Shown: positions 8,083 through 17,561, numbered from the stretch's first letter. The stretch: DNA of 64,000 nucleotides from Microbacterium sp. cf332 (GCF_900102175.1 NZ_FNKN01000002.1:124001-188000), one strand, 5' to 3'. The notes: generated from the sequence alone by a model not told the origin. Translations and numbers: made by a program.

Positions 8083-8119
8083 TGTGTCGACCAGACTTCC
8101 CGACGCACCTCCCGCCAGT

Positions 8120-9430
8120 TTAGCCGTCCGACGGCATCGACTCCGCGGGGTCCGCCGGCGCGCGCGACACGTGCAGCTCGGCGATGCGGCGCCGGTCGAG
8201 CCGCGTGACCTCGATCGTCGCACCGTCGACCTCGATCCGATCGCCCACGCGGGCGAGGCGCCCGAGCTGCTCGATGACGAAGCCTGCGACGGTGTCGGAG
8301 GTGCCACGGGGGATGGAGATGCCGGTAGCCTCCTCGAAGTCCTGCAGGTTGAGCCGGCCGTCGACGGCGCCGCCTTCGCCGGCCAGCGGATGCGGCATCG
8401 CCTCGGTGTCGTACTCGTCGACGATCTCGCCGACGACCTCCTCGACCAGATCCTCGAGCGTCACGATGCCGTCGGTGCCGCCGTACTCGTCGACGACGAC
8501 CGCGATCTGGCTGCCCTCCGCCCGCATCGACGTGAGCGTCGGCAGCAGGCGCGCGGTCGAGGGGAGGTAGCGGATGGGCCGCACGATCGACTCGAGCGCC
8601 TGCGTGTCGTCGGTGCTCGCGGCGTCGAGCAGGTCGCGCACGTGCACGAAGCCGACGACGTCGTCGATCGTCTGGTCGATGATCGGATACCGCGAGTGCG
8701 GCAGGTCGCGCACCAGCGCGGCGGCCTCGCCCACGGTGTCGCGGCCGGGCAGCGACACGACTTCGGGGCGAGGGCGCATGACCTCGCTGAGCTGGCGGTC
8801 GCGGAGCGAGAGGACGTCGTCGAGGATGCGGCGTTCGTCCTCCGGCAGCCCCTCGTGGCTCGAGACGATGTCGCGCAGCTCCTCGTCGCTGAGCTCCTCG
8901 CCCGTCTTGTTCGGGTCACCGCCGAGCAGGCGGACGAGGGCGTTCGTCGAGATGGAGAGGAGCCAGATCACCGGCCGCATCAGCGTCGCGAAGCCGTTCA
9001 GCACCGGCGCCACCCCGTAGGCGAAAGCGGCGTTCCGCTGGATCGCGAGCCGCTTGGGCACGAGCTCGCCCAGCACGAGCGAGAGGTAGGCGATGATCAG
9101 GGTCAGCACGATCGTCGCGACCGTCGGCGCGGCGGCCTCGTTCAGCCCCCACGACACCAGGAGCGGCGCCAGCGACGGCGCGATCGACGACGCGCCGTAG
9201 GCGGCCGAGGCGAAACCGGCGACCGTGACGCCGATCTGCACGGCCGAGAGGAACCGGTTCGGGTTGCGCGCGAGCGACGCGACCTTCTCGCCGCGCTTGC
9301 CGCGCAGCGCGAGAGCATTCACCTGGCTCTCGCGCAGTGTCACGAGCGCCATCTCGGTCGCGGCGAACACGCCGCCGATGAGGACGAAGACGACGACGAG
9401 GGCGATGTTGAGGAGGAGATCGCCGTTCAT
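8120..9430 (-). CDS. hemolysin-family CNNM/CorC-like transmembrane protein
   Basis: 436 residues. The N-terminal CNNM (DUF21) membrane domain runs from [26 protein letters not shown] to about residue 190. Two CBS domains follow ([20 protein letters not shown] and the segment with [20 protein letters not shown]), then a C-terminal CorC_HlyC domain containing [19 protein letters not shown]. Members are implicated in magnesium or metal-ion homeostasis. The ATG at 9430 was chosen because the membrane domain starts there; the longer frame upstream is low-complexity arginine-rich. It is followed by nhaA on the same strand. Confidence 0.92.
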   Translation of the reverse strand: MNGDLLLNIALVVVFVLIGGVFAATEMALVTLRESQVNALALRGKRGEKVASLARNPNRFLSAVQIGVTVAGFASAAYGASSIAPSLAPLLVSWGLNEAAAPTVATIVLTLIIAYLSLVLGELVPKRLAIQRNAAFAYGVAPVLNGFATLMRPVIWLLSISTNALVRLLGGDPNKTGEELSDEELRDIVSSHEGLPEDERRILDDVLSLRDRQLSEVMRPRPEVVSLPGRDTVGEAAALVRDLPHSRYPIIDQTIDDVVGFVHVRDLLDAASTDDTQALESIVRPIRYLPSTARLLPTLTSMRAEGSQIAVVVDEYGGTDGIVTLEDLVEEVVGEIVDEYDTEAMPHPLAGEGGAVDGRLNLQDFEEATGISIPRGTSDTVAGFVIEQLGRLARVGDRIEVDGATIEVTRLDRRRIAELHVSRAPADPAESMPSDG

Positions 9431-9645
9431 CGGCCGACCTCGCTCTCGAGGCGGGACGCGCCCGGGGTCACCCGGGCGCTGGGACTGTCGGAGTCGGAGG
9501 CCGGTACGGCTCGATGCATCATTGCACAAAGCTAGCGGCATCCGCTCGGGATCCGCTGGACGATCGACGCGGCGCCGGGGCCGTGCTAGCACCCGACTTG
9601 TCGTCGGCGGGTCCCGGGCGCCGCCGCGTGTGCCACGATTCAAGG

Positions 9646-10584
9646 ATGGACGAGGGTGTCACCGCCGAACTCCGGACGCTCCGGTCCCGCGCGTACGCGC
9701 CGGGCGGCGACATCGCCGCGGATCCCGCCGCGCTGGCCCGCTTGGCAGAGCTCGAGGAGCGCGAGCGCCGACGTCGGGTCGCCGCGGCCCACGATCCCGA
9801 ACCGGAGCCGGAGCCCGCCCCGCCGTCGATCGTCGACGCCGTGCCGACGTTCGGCGCGCTGCGGGCGGACCGCCGGGCCGCGCGTCCGGACGACGCGGAA
9901 CCGGAAGACGGAGCGGATGCCTCCCACGACGGCGACGGGGCGGCGGCATCCGATGACGACGACGCCGGATCTCGCGCACGTGCGAGGCGGCGGCCACCGC
10001 TGCGGGCGGTCCTCACGTGGGCGGGCTCTCTCGTGGCGGTCGCCGTCCTCGCCGTCGGGGTCACCGCGTTCGCGACGGCGCGCACCGCTCGGACGGCCAC
10101 GGCGCTCCCCGCCGACGCGAACGTGACCCATGTCACGACCCTGTTGCCCACCGGGGCGCAGCTCCCGGCGTTCTTCGGGAGCTACGCGGACGAGCAGCAG
10201 GGGCAGTCGTTCGAACCCTTCCTGGGTCTCGCCGTGTTCCAGACCGACATCATCTGGGCACCCGACGACAACGCCAACACCTGCGTCTTCGTCACCCGGG
10301 TCTCCGATGTCGAATCGTCGACGAACGACTCCTGGACGGGTTTCATGAACCAGGGCTGCTCGGCGGGGGCGTTCCCGGCGGCCGTCTCGTTCGTCGTCCG
10401 AGAGGATCAGCCCGAGGAGCTCCTCGAGCGCTACCCCGTCGGTACCGCGATGCAGTTCGTGCTGACGGAAGCGGGTGTCGACGTGTTCGTCTCCGACGCG
10501 CCCGAACCGCCGCGATCGTCCGCGGCATCCACCGGCACGGCCACCGACGCCGCGGCCGGGGCGGCGGCTCAGCCCGCCGGCTGA
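9646..10584 (+). CDS. single-pass membrane protein with extracellular domain, unknown
   Basis: 312 residues. The cytoplasmic N-terminus has a leucine/arginine helix (RLAELEERERRRR) and an acidic, disordered stretch. One membrane span lies at about 127-149 (LTWAGSLVAVAVLAVGVTAFATA). The outer domain begins LPADANVTHVTTLLPTGAQL and contains two cysteines that could form a disulfide (NTCVFVTR and NQGCSAGA). No family recognised. The start at 9646 avoids a low-complexity extension and has CACGAT six bases upstream. It converges on and overlaps the YaeQ gene by 16 bases. Confidence 0.7.
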   Translation: MDEGVTAELRTLRSRAYAPGGDIAADPAALARLAELEERERRRRVAAAHDPEPEPEPAPPSIVDAVPTFGALRADRRAARPDDAEPEDGADASHDGDGAAASDDDDAGSRARARRRPPLRAVLTWAGSLVAVAVLAVGVTAFATARTARTATALPADANVTHVTTLLPTGAQLPAFFGSYADEQQGQSFEPFLGLAVFQTDIIWAPDDNANTCVFVTRVSDVESSTNDSWTGFMNQGCSAGAFPAAVSFVVREDQPEELLERYPVGTAMQFVLTEAGVDVFVSDAPEPPRSSAASTGTATDAAAGAAAQPAG

Positions 10585-11108
10585 GAGATCACGTCGGACT
10601 CCGCGGTCACGCCGTTGAGCTCGACGTACAGATGACGCTCGGTCACCGAGACCGTCACGGTGTTCCGACGATCCAGCGCCGACACGAGCGTGTCGATGAA
10701 ACCGGGCTCGAAGCTGTGCAGCTGGATCTCCGACACGCGGTGGATCTTCTTCCCCGCCCAGACGGCTGCGACCGGGCCGGGGTTGCGCTGGGTGTAGACC
10801 GCCACGCGCTCGGCCTGCTTGCTTCCCGTGTGCAGTCGTGCGGCATCCGGGGCTCCCACCTCGATCCAGGCGAGGATCGTGCCCGTGAGGTCGCGGACGA
10901 GCACGGCGGGCTCGTCCTTCGCGGCGATGCCCTCGGTGAAGTCGATGCCCTCCTCGTACTCGAGGCAGTAGGCGAGCAGCCGCGTCAGCATGAACGCGTC
11001 GGTCTCGGAGGGGTGCCGGGCGACGCGGAGGGCGAACGACTCGTACACGCCTCGATCGACGTCGGCGAGTGTCGCATCGAATGTGTGGATCGTCGCCCCG
11101 GCAGCCAT
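10569..11108 (-). CDS. YaeQ family protein
   Basis: 179 residues, the usual YaeQ length. Diagnostic stretches are MAAGATIHTFDATLADVDRG at the start, HPSETDAFMLTRLLAYCLEY and the WIEVGAPDAARLHTGSK segment. The fold resembles PD-(D/E)XK nucleases, and the D/E and ExG residues of that core are visible, but cellular function is not established. Start ATG at 11108 with TAGGCT eight bases upstream. It overlaps the facing membrane-protein gene at its 3' end. Confidence 0.92.
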   Translation of the reverse strand: MAAGATIHTFDATLADVDRGVYESFALRVARHPSETDAFMLTRLLAYCLEYEEGIDFTEGIAAKDEPAVLVRDLTGTILAWIEVGAPDAARLHTGSKQAERVAVYTQRNPGPVAAVWAGKKIHRVSEIQLHSFEPGFIDTLVSALDRRNTVTVSVTERHLYVELNGVTAESDVISQPAG

Positions 11109-11161
11109 GAGGATCGAGCCTAGCCGCCCGGGGGTGCCCCGCCGTGTGCGACGCTGGGGTC

Positions 11162-12007
11162 ATGCGGATCGCACTGACGGGATCATCCGGAAAACTGGGG
11201 ACGGTCGTCGCTCGTGAGCTCACGGCGGCCGGCCACGAGGTCATCGGCTTCGACGTGGTGGGAGCCCGCGGCCCCGCCTTCGTGCAGATCGACCTCACCG
11301 ACTACGGACAGGTCGTCGACGCGTTCGGAGCGGTGGGCGACCGCCACGACGGCGTCGACGCGATCGTGCACCTCGGCGCCGTCCCGGCCCCCGGCATCCG
11401 TCCCGACATCGCGACCTTCCACAACAACATGGCCGCGACCTTCAACGTCTTCCACGCGGCGACGCGCCTCGGCGTCGACCGCATCGTCTACGCCTCGAGC
11501 GAGACCGTGCAAGGACTCCCGTTCGACGTGCCGCCGCCGTACCTCCCGGTCGACGAGGAGTACCCCGCGCGCCCCGAGTCGGTGTACTCGCTCGTGAAGC
11601 ACCTCGAAGAGCAGCTCGCGATCGAACTCGTGCGGTGGCACCCGGGCCTGTCGATCACCGCGCTGCGCTTCTCGAACGTCATGGTGCCCGAGGATTACGC
11701 CGAGTTCCCCTCGTTCGACCCCGATGCGACGTCGCGCAAGTGGAACGCGTGGAGCTACATCGACGCCCGCGACGGCGCTCAGGCCGTGCAGCGCGCGCTC
11801 GAGAACGCCCCCGCCGGGTTCGACCGGTTCCTCATCGCGGCGGCCGACACCGTCATGTCGCGTCCGAACGCCGAGCTCGTGGCCGAGGTCTTCCCCGACG
11901 TCGAGGTGCGCGGCGACCTCGGCACGAACACGTCGCTCTTCTCCACCGAGAAGGCCCGGCGCCTGCTCGGGTACGTGCCGACCCACTCCTGGCGCGATCA
12001 CGTCTGA
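11162..12007 (+). CDS. NAD(P)-dependent epimerase/dehydratase (extended SDR)
   Basis: 281 residues. Rossmann entry MRIALTGSSGKLGTV with TGxxGxxG, an acidic DLTDYGQVVDAF second motif, AxHLGAVP region (AIVHLGAVPAPG) and the catalytic Y-x3-K in SVYSLVKHLEE with serine from YASSETVQG. It resembles sugar-nucleotide or uronate dehydrogenase-like SDRs; the substrate cannot be told. It converges on xylB. The start was placed at the ATG beginning the Rossmann strand. Confidence 0.88.
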   Translation: MRIALTGSSGKLGTVVARELTAAGHEVIGFDVVGARGPAFVQIDLTDYGQVVDAFGAVGDRHDGVDAIVHLGAVPAPGIRPDIATFHNNMAATFNVFHAATRLGVDRIVYASSETVQGLPFDVPPPYLPVDEEYPARPESVYSLVKHLEEQLAIELVRWHPGLSITALRFSNVMVPEDYAEFPSFDPDATSRKWNAWSYIDARDGAQAVQRALENAPAGFDRFLIAAADTVMSRPNAELVAEVFPDVEVRGDLGTNTSLFSTEKARRLLGYVPTHSWRDHV

Positions 12008-12070
12008 CCCGGGCCGCACGGCTGAGCGTCGAGAACCGGCGCTGCGCGGGGAACGCGTCGCGCCGGCGGG

Positions 12071-13366
12071 TCAGAGTGCGGCGAGCACGCGTCGTGCCTG
12101 TTCTGCAGCTCCGAGCGCGACGTACTCGCCGGGCTCCGGCACCTCGACCTCGAGACCGAACACGAGCGGTGCGATGCGCTGAACCGCCGCCGAGCGCGCC
12201 CCGCCGCCGACGAGCAGCACTCGGCGCAGCGGCACGCCCTGCTCGCGCAGCGCGTCGAGGCCGGCGCCGAGGCCCGACAGCATCCCCTCGACGGCTGCGC
12301 GCGCGAGGTTGGCGCGGGTCGTCGATGCGAGGGTCATACCGGTGACGGATGCCGTGGCGTCGGGCAGGTTCGGCGTGCGCTCGCCCTCGAAGTAGGGCAC
12401 GAGCGCGAGACCGCCCGCGCCGGGCTCGGCCGACAACGCCAGGCGTGACAGCTCGTCGTGATCGACCGCCAGCAGCACCGCGGTCGCATCGAGCACCCGG
12501 GCGGCGTTGAGCGTGCACACCAGGGGCAGATGGTGGCCGTCGGCCGACGCGAACCCCGCGACCGTGCCGGTCGGGTCGACCGTGGCGGTCTCGCTGACGG
12601 CGAAGACCGTGCCCGACGTGCCGATCGAGACGACGACGTCGCCCACGCCCGCACCGACGCCCAGGGCGGACGCGGCGTTGTCCCCGGCTCCGGGCGCGAC
12701 GCGGCGCCCGTCGGCGTCGACCACCCATTCGTCGGCGGCGAGCACGCGTGGCAGCCGCGCGTCGTGACCGAGCGCTGCGACGAGCAGCTCGCGGTCGTAC
12801 GCGCCGGTCGCCGCGCTCCAATAGCCGGTCCCCGATGCGTCGGACCGGTCGGTCACGAGCTCGTCGAGCCGCGCGTCCGCACCGGGGCCGAAGCCCCGCA
12901 GACGCCAGGTGAGCCAGTCGTGGGGCAGGGCGACCGCGGCCGTGCGGGCCGCGTTGGCGGGCTCGTGGTCGCGGAGCCACCGCAGCTTGCTGATCGTGAA
13001 CGACGCGACCGGAACGAGCCCCGTGCGCTCGGCGAGCCGCTCGGCGCCGAACTCGGCCACGAGGTCGGCCGCCGCCCGGGCCGAGCGGGTGTCGTTCCAC
13101 AGCAGCGCGTCGCGCACGACGGTGCCGCGCTCGTCGAGGGCGACCATGCCGTGCTGCTGGCCGCCGATCGACCAGGCTGCGACGTCGGCCATGCCGCCCG
13201 CCGCGTCGATGGCCGTCCGGAGCGCGGCCCACCACGCTTCCGGGTCGACGCTTGTGCCCGCCGGGTGCGCCGCGCGCCCCTCTCGCACGAGCTCACCCGT
13301 GTCGGCATCGACGATCACGACCTTGCACGCCTGCGTCGACGAGTCCACGCCCATGACCAGCACCAT
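12071..13366 (-). CDS. xylB: xylulokinase
   Basis: 431 residues, FGGY carbohydrate-kinase family. The N-terminal phosphate loop [20 protein letters not shown], the substrate-binding [14 protein letters not shown] region and the C-terminal [21 protein letters not shown] site are all present. It phosphorylates D-xylulose made by XylA. The ATG at 13366 places the glycine loop at the normal distance; upstream frame is low-complexity. It lies downstream of xylA on the same strand but is separated from it by a 73-bp palindrome, so the two genes may not be equally expressed. Confidence 0.93.
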   Translation of the reverse strand: MVLVMGVDSSTQACKVVIVDADTGELVREGRAAHPAGTSVDPEAWWAALRTAIDAAGGMADVAAWSIGGQQHGMVALDERGTVVRDALLWNDTRSARAAADLVAEFGAERLAERTGLVPVASFTISKLRWLRDHEPANAARTAAVALPHDWLTWRLRGFGPGADARLDELVTDRSDASGTGYWSAATGAYDRELLVAALGHDARLPRVLAADEWVVDADGRRVAPGAGDNAASALGVGAGVGDVVVSIGTSGTVFAVSETATVDPTGTVAGFASADGHHLPLVCTLNAARVLDATAVLLAVDHDELSRLALSAEPGAGGLALVPYFEGERTPNLPDATASVTGMTLASTTRANLARAAVEGMLSGLGAGLDALREQGVPLRRVLLVGGGARSAAVQRIAPLVFGLEVEVPEPGEYVALGAAEQARRVLAAL

Positions 13367-13391
13367 GCCGGCATCCTCTCTCTCACGGCAT

Positions 13392-13464
13392 CCGCGAGAC
13401 CTCACTCGCGCCCCGAGACCGTGGGGCGAACCCAGCGTCTCGGGGCGCGAGTGGGGTCTCGCGG
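13392..13464. repeat. 73-bp palindromic element between xylA and xylB
   Basis: Two 28-bp arms (13392-13419 and 13437-13464) are complementary at all but one position, and that pair is G-T. The loop is 17 nt. The inner part of the arms reads CACTCGCGCCCCGAGAC. Likely a REP-like element or a strong terminator/attenuator after xylA. Confidence 0.75.
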
Positions 13465-13486
13465 TTCAGACGGCGGATGCCGCGGG

Positions 13487-14674
13487 TCAGCGGGCGCCGA
13501 GCAGGTGCTCGGTCGCGAGCTGCTGCAGGCGCACGAAGCCGAAGCCCTTGCCGCCCAGGTACGCGTCGGTGTCGAAGTCCTCGTATGCCGAGCGGTCGGC
13601 GACGAAGTCGTCGTACGTCTCGCCCGCGCCGAAGGTCGGCTGTGCGAGCTCGGCGACACGAGCCGCTTCGAGCGCCTCCTGCACCTCGGGGTCGGCGCGG
13701 AACGCCGCGGCCCGCTCCTTGAGCAGCAGGTAGGTGCGCATGTTCGCAGCGGCCGAGTCCCAGACCCCGGTCTCGTCCTCGGTGCGGCTCGGCTTGTAGT
13801 CGAAGTGGCGCGGGCCCTCGTAGGCCGGACCTCCGTTCGGGCCGCCGTTCTCGAGCAGATCGACGAGCGCGAACGCGTTGTGCAGATCACCGTGGCCGAA
13901 CACGAGGTCCTGGTCGTATTTGATGCCGCGCTGACCGTTGAGATCGATGTGGAAGAGCTTGCCGTGGTACAGCGCCTGCGCGATGCCGGCGGCGAAGTTG
14001 AGCCCCGCCATCTGCTCGTGGCCGACCTCGGGGTTCAGGCCCACCAGCTCGGGCCGCTCGAGCGACTCGATGAAGGCGAGCGCGTGACCGACGGTCGGAA
14101 GCAGGATGTCGCCGCGCGGTTCATTCGGCTTCGGCTCGATCGCGAAGCGCAGGTCGTAGCCTTTCTCGACGACGTAGTCACCGAGGAAGTTCACGGCCTC
14201 GCGATAGCGTTCGAGCGCTTGCCGTACGTCCTTCGCCGAGTCGTACTCCGCGCCCTCGCGGCCGCCCCACATGACGAAGGTCTCGGCACCGAGTTCCGCA
14301 CCGAGATCGATCTGGCGCAGCACCTTGCGGATCGCGAATCGGCGCACAGCCCGGTCGTTCGAGGTAAAGCCGCCGTCCTTGAAGACGGGAGCGCTGAAGA
14401 GGTTGGTCGTGACCATGGGGACCGTGAGCCCCGTGTCGGCCAGCGCGCCCTTCAGGCGGTCGATCTGGGTCTGGCGCTCGCTGTCGCTCGAGCCGAACGC
14501 GAACAGGTCGTCGTCGTGGAAGGTCAGACCGGCGGCCCCGAGCTCCGCGAGCTTCTCGACCGCGTGGACGACATCGAGCGGGGGGCGCGTGGGCCCGCCG
14601 AAGGGGTCGGTGCCGTTGTAGCCGATCGTCCAGAGTCCGAACGTGAACTTGTCGGCGGGGGTCGGGGTGCGCAT
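13487..14674 (-). CDS. xylA: xylose isomerase
   Basis: 395 residues, the length of the short actinobacterial class. The active site is intact: [12 protein letters not shown] holds the catalytic His and Asp, [10 protein letters not shown] the metal Glu and catalytic Lys, and [16 protein letters not shown] the second metal site. It converts D-xylose to D-xylulose in the cytoplasm. AAGGAG lies at good distance before the ATG. It is divergent from the ROK regulator, and an inverted repeat at 14719-14739 between them is the likely operator. Confidence 0.97.
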   Translation of the reverse strand: MRTPTPADKFTFGLWTIGYNGTDPFGGPTRPPLDVVHAVEKLAELGAAGLTFHDDDLFAFGSSDSERQTQIDRLKGALADTGLTVPMVTTNLFSAPVFKDGGFTSNDRAVRRFAIRKVLRQIDLGAELGAETFVMWGGREGAEYDSAKDVRQALERYREAVNFLGDYVVEKGYDLRFAIEPKPNEPRGDILLPTVGHALAFIESLERPELVGLNPEVGHEQMAGLNFAAGIAQALYHGKLFHIDLNGQRGIKYDQDLVFGHGDLHNAFALVDLLENGGPNGGPAYEGPRHFDYKPSRTEDETGVWDSAAANMRTYLLLKERAAAFRADPEVQEALEAARVAELAQPTFGAGETYDDFVADRSAYEDFDTDAYLGGKGFGFVRLQQLATEHLLGAR

Positions 14675-14718
14675 GCGTGCTCCTTCGCGTCGATTGCTGC
14701 GCCCTCACTGTAGGTCTA

Positions 14719-14739
14719 TTTGTCTTGTGCGTCAACAAA
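14719..14739. promoter_or_regulatory. putative XylR (ROK) operator
   Basis: Inverted repeat TTTGT-N11-ACAAA in an AT-rich patch between xylA and the ROK gene. Firmicute xylose operators are built on the same TTTGT/ACAAA half-sites with a shorter gap. Position suggests that xylA and the regulator are controlled together and released by xylose (inference). Confidence 0.6.
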
Positions 14740-14762
14740 CTGCGTTCTCGTAGGCTGTGCGC

Positions 14763-15971
14763 GTGAGTGTCGCGCCCGGAACCGCTGAGCTCGTCCGGCG
14801 CGCCAACCTCGCCCGGATGCTCGTCACCGTCCACCGGGACGGGCCCATCTCGCGGGCCGCCCTGACCGCGGAGCTCGCGCTCAACCGCTCCACGATCGGG
14901 GCCCTCACCGCGGAGCTCGCGCGCCTCGATCTCGTCACCGAGACGGCCGGCGCAGCCGAGGGCCGGATCGGACGCCCCTCCCCCGTCATCACCGCACGTC
15001 CCGACGTCGTCGCGGTGGCCGTGAACCCCGAGGTCGACGCCGTCACACTCGCCGCCGTCGGCCTCGATCGCCGCGTGCACGCGCGCCGTCGCGCGGTCAC
15101 CACGGGACTCATCGGCCCCGATGCGCTGGCCGGGCTCGTCGCCGCGACGCTCCGCGAGTGGCGCGACGGGCCGCTCGCGTCGGCGCACCTCGTCGGCGTC
15201 GGCATCGCGGTGCCCGGACTCGTCGAGCCCGCGGCGGGCCTCGTGGTGCACGCCCCCCATCTGCGCTGGACCGACGCACCGCTCGCCGACCTCGTCGTCG
15301 CGGCGACCGGCGTCACGACCACGGTCGGGAACGACGCCTCGTACGGCGCCCACGCCGAGTATCTGTTCGGCGCGGCGCGCGGGGCGACCGACGTCATCTA
15401 CCTCAACGGCGGAGCGAGCGGCATCGGCGGCGGGCTCGTCGTGGGTGGCGCCCTCGTCGGCGGCGCGCGGGGGCTCGCGGGCGAATTCGGCCACAATCCC
15501 GCGATCTTCGAGGACGCCGCGGACCGCCGCTCGGGCGACCGCGCCGCCCTCGAGGACGAGGTCAGCCAGCACCGCCTCGTCGCGTCGCTCGGGCTGCCCG
15601 GCGCCGACGACGCCGAGCTCCGCGACGCGGTGCACGCCACCACGAACCCCGCTGCGCTCGACGAGATGCGACGTCAGCGCCGCATCCTCGCCTCGGCGGT
15701 CGCGAGCGCCGTCAACGTCCTCGACCCCGAGGTCGTGGTGCTCGGCGGGTTCCTCGCCCCGCTCGTCGAGAGCGACGTCGAGGAGTTCGCCGCGGCGATC
15801 GCCCGCCAGACCATCTCGGGTGCGGCGCCGATCGTCCGCACGGCGGAGCTCGGCGACGACCGCCTGCTGGTCGGAGCCGCCGAGACGGCCTTCGCCGCGC
15901 TCCTCGCCGATCCGGTCGCGGCCATGACGGTTTCCGACGCCGCGTCAAGCATGGCGTCCGCGACGGACTGA
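14763..15971 (+). CDS. ROK family transcriptional regulator, probable XylR
   Basis: 402 residues. An N-terminal winged helix (ISRAALTAELALNRSTIGALTAEL, about residues 30-55) precedes a ROK sugar-kinase-like domain with VGVGIAVPGLVEPAAGLVVH, a V(G)NDASYGAHAEY segment and the AGEFGHNP motif. The usual ROK zinc cysteines (CxCGxxGC) are absent. Of two nearby GTGs (14757, 14763), the second is preferred because TAGGCT at 14751-14756 lies six bases before it. Divergent from xylA, so a xylose-responsive repressor is the best guess. Confidence 0.85.
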   Translation: MSVAPGTAELVRRANLARMLVTVHRDGPISRAALTAELALNRSTIGALTAELARLDLVTETAGAAEGRIGRPSPVITARPDVVAVAVNPEVDAVTLAAVGLDRRVHARRRAVTTGLIGPDALAGLVAATLREWRDGPLASAHLVGVGIAVPGLVEPAAGLVVHAPHLRWTDAPLADLVVAATGVTTTVGNDASYGAHAEYLFGAARGATDVIYLNGGASGIGGGLVVGGALVGGARGLAGEFGHNPAIFEDAADRRSGDRAALEDEVSQHRLVASLGLPGADDAELRDAVHATTNPAALDEMRRQRRILASAVASAVNVLDPEVVVLGGFLAPLVESDVEEFAAAIARQTISGAAPIVRTAELGDDRLLVGAAETAFAALLADPVAAMTVSDAASSMASATD

Positions 15972-16030
15972 CCTCCTACGATCGAACGACCGCGACCCGT
16001 CGCGCCGCCCACCCCGAGAGAAACGTCCGC

Positions 16031-16387
16031 ATGGCCTCCAGATCCGTCCGCCCCGCCGCGCAGCCGCAGCGCCAGCGCAACGCGCTCGCCCCCGGCATCC
16101 TGGGAGCGGCTGCGCTCATCGCCGGCATCCCGCTGATCGGCGGCGAGTTCGCCATGGCCGTCTCGTTCGTCGTCGCGATCCTCGCCCTGATCATCGCGTG
16201 GTTCGCTGTGCAGGCCCGACAGTGGTGGTGGGCGCTTCCGATGGTCGCCGTCGCCGTTCTGTGGAATCCCGTCGTCCCCGTCGCCCTCGACGACGCGGTC
16301 TGGGTCGCGGCCCACGTCGTCGGCGCGGCGACCTTCATCGCGGCGGGAGCCCTCGTCTGGGTGCCCCGCGCCGTGGTGGCACGATGA
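16031..16387 (+). CDS. small membrane protein, DUF6804-like
   Basis: 118 residues with four hydrophobic segments (about 22-38, 43-58, 66-84 and 91-111). The segment AFAVQARQWWW-type core (FAVQARQWWWALPMVAVAVLWNPV is split over residues 57-80) resembles DUF6804 proteins, which I recall only loosely. The first gene of a three-gene set in which each start overlaps the previous stop, ending with a BLUF sensor. Its job may be linked to light signalling (inference). Confidence 0.65.
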   Translation: MASRSVRPAAQPQRQRNALAPGILGAAALIAGIPLIGGEFAMAVSFVVAILALIIAWFAVQARQWWWALPMVAVAVLWNPVVPVALDDAVWVAAHVVGAATFIAAGALVWVPRAVVAR

Positions 16388-16665
16388 CCGCCGTCGGCGG
16401 GCACGCGCCGGAGGCCGGGCGGCGCCCCGCGAGCGGCATCGTCTGGGCACGCGTGGAGGACGGCTTCCACGTCGGCAGCCGCACGGGCGAGTTCGTGGGC
16501 TACATCGACCGGCAGCCCGACGGCCGCTACCTCGCATACGACTCACGCTCACGCTGCGTCGGCTCGTTCCCCGAGCTCACCGCCGCGATGCGCGCGCTGG
16601 CCACCCCCGCTCCTGCCGACGGTCTCGACGACCCGCAGCCCATCGAACTCCGGGAGATCCGATGA
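16384..16665 (+). CDS. small conserved hypothetical protein, 93 aa
   Basis: Soluble, beta-rich middle: IVWARVEDGFHVGSRTGEF followed by VGYIDRQPDGRYLAYDSRSR and a short helix FPELTAAMRAL. No named family recognised. ATGA overlaps link it to the membrane protein before it and the BLUF gene after it, so it is probably cotranslated with both. The middle could be a small binding domain; nothing catalytic is visible. Confidence 0.65.
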   Translation: MTAVGGHAPEAGRRPASGIVWARVEDGFHVGSRTGEFVGYIDRQPDGRYLAYDSRSRCVGSFPELTAAMRALATPAPADGLDDPQPIELREIR

Positions 16666-17129
16666 CACCGACATCCGATGGCCTGCTCTCGGTCCTCTAC
16701 ACGAGCAACGCGCGCACGCCGTTCGGCGACGACGAGCTGGCCGAGCTGCTCGCCCAGAGCCGCGCCTCGAATGCGGCGAAGGATCTGACCGGGATGCTGC
16801 TCTACCGCGGCGGACGGTTCGTGCAGGTGCTCGAAGGGCCGGAGAAGACCGTCCGCGACCTTGTCGCCGTGATCGGCCGCGACGACCGCCACTCCGACAT
16901 GCGGGTGCTCATCGAGCAGCCGATCGTGAGCCGCGAGTTCAGCGACTGGACCATGGGCTACCAGCCCATCGCCGAGACGACGGGTGCCGCGCCCGCCGGG
17001 TTCCGCGACACCTTCGACGATCTCGAGAACGCCCACGACCCGAGCGCCACGCTCCGCGCAGCGCGTGAGCTCAGCCTGTGGTTCCGTGTCCGCTCGGCAC
17101 GACCGCAGCCGAGCGCGGACGCCGACTGA
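16662..17129 (+). CDS. BLUF domain blue-light sensor protein
   Basis: 155 residues. The BLUF domain fills residues 8-105. All flavin-switch residues are in place: Tyr13 (SVLYTSNA), Asn37 (ASNAAKDLTG), Gln55 (FVQVLEG), and Trp96/Met98 (DWTMGY). BLUF domains bind FAD and change hydrogen bonding between Tyr and Gln under blue light. The C-terminal 50 residues form a helical tail without an enzymatic output domain, so this is a short BLUF that must act through a partner. Start overlaps the upstream stop (ATGA). Confidence 0.93.
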   Translation: MTPTSDGLLSVLYTSNARTPFGDDELAELLAQSRASNAAKDLTGMLLYRGGRFVQVLEGPEKTVRDLVAVIGRDDRHSDMRVLIEQPIVSREFSDWTMGYQPIAETTGAAPAGFRDTFDDLENAHDPSATLRAARELSLWFRVRSARPQPSADAD

Positions 17130-17183
17130 CCGGCATCCGCGCTCTGCACGACGGGTCGCCGGTGCGACCGGCCCGAGCGGGTG

Positions 17184-17561
17184 CTACTCGCCGCGGCCGG
17201 TCGCGCCCTGGAGCCGGTCGATGTGCTCGGATGCCTCGGCCTTGGTGAGGTTGCCGGGCAGCTCCTCCCCCGCCTCGCGCGCGAGGGTGTCGAGGTAGCT
17301 GCGCTGGGGGCCGGTCATGGGCTCATCGCCGGTGACCCAGTTCTCGGGGTCCTTGACCGGCGAGCCCTGGCCGCCCCCCTCGGTTCCGCCGAGCGTGTCG
17401 CCGTCGGACGGGCCCGCAGCGTCGTCGCCGGCCGCGGTCGGCGTCGGGGCGCCCGGTTCGCCGGGGGCGGGCGCCGTCGGCTCGGTGGGAACGGGAACGG
17501 TCGGCTCGGCCGGGGCGGGGAACGTCGGCTCGTCGGGCGTGGGGATGGTCTGATCGCTCAT
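17184..17561 (-). CDS. DUF3072 domain-containing protein
   Basis: 125 residues. The first half is a Pro/Thr/Glu repeat (EPTVPVPTEPTAPAPGEPG), probably disordered. The second half is DUF3072: KDPENWVTGDEPMTGPQRS, YLDTLAREAGEELPGNLTKA and EASEHIDRLQ, the usual two-helix arrangement that resembles a small DNA-associated domain. Function unknown. TAGCGT at 17568-17573, six bases before the ATG, suggests a leaderless transcript. Confidence 0.9.
   Translation of the reverse strand: MSDQTIPTPDEPTFPAPAEPTVPVPTEPTAPAPGEPGAPTPTAAGDDAAGPSDGDTLGGTEGGGQGSPVKDPENWVTGDEPMTGPQRSYLDTLAREAGEELPGNLTKAEASEHIDRLQGATGRGE

Noticed and set aside
12458..14713. 751-codon plus-strand open frame
   Set aside because: Antisense to xylB and xylA, whose active-site motifs are intact on the other strand.
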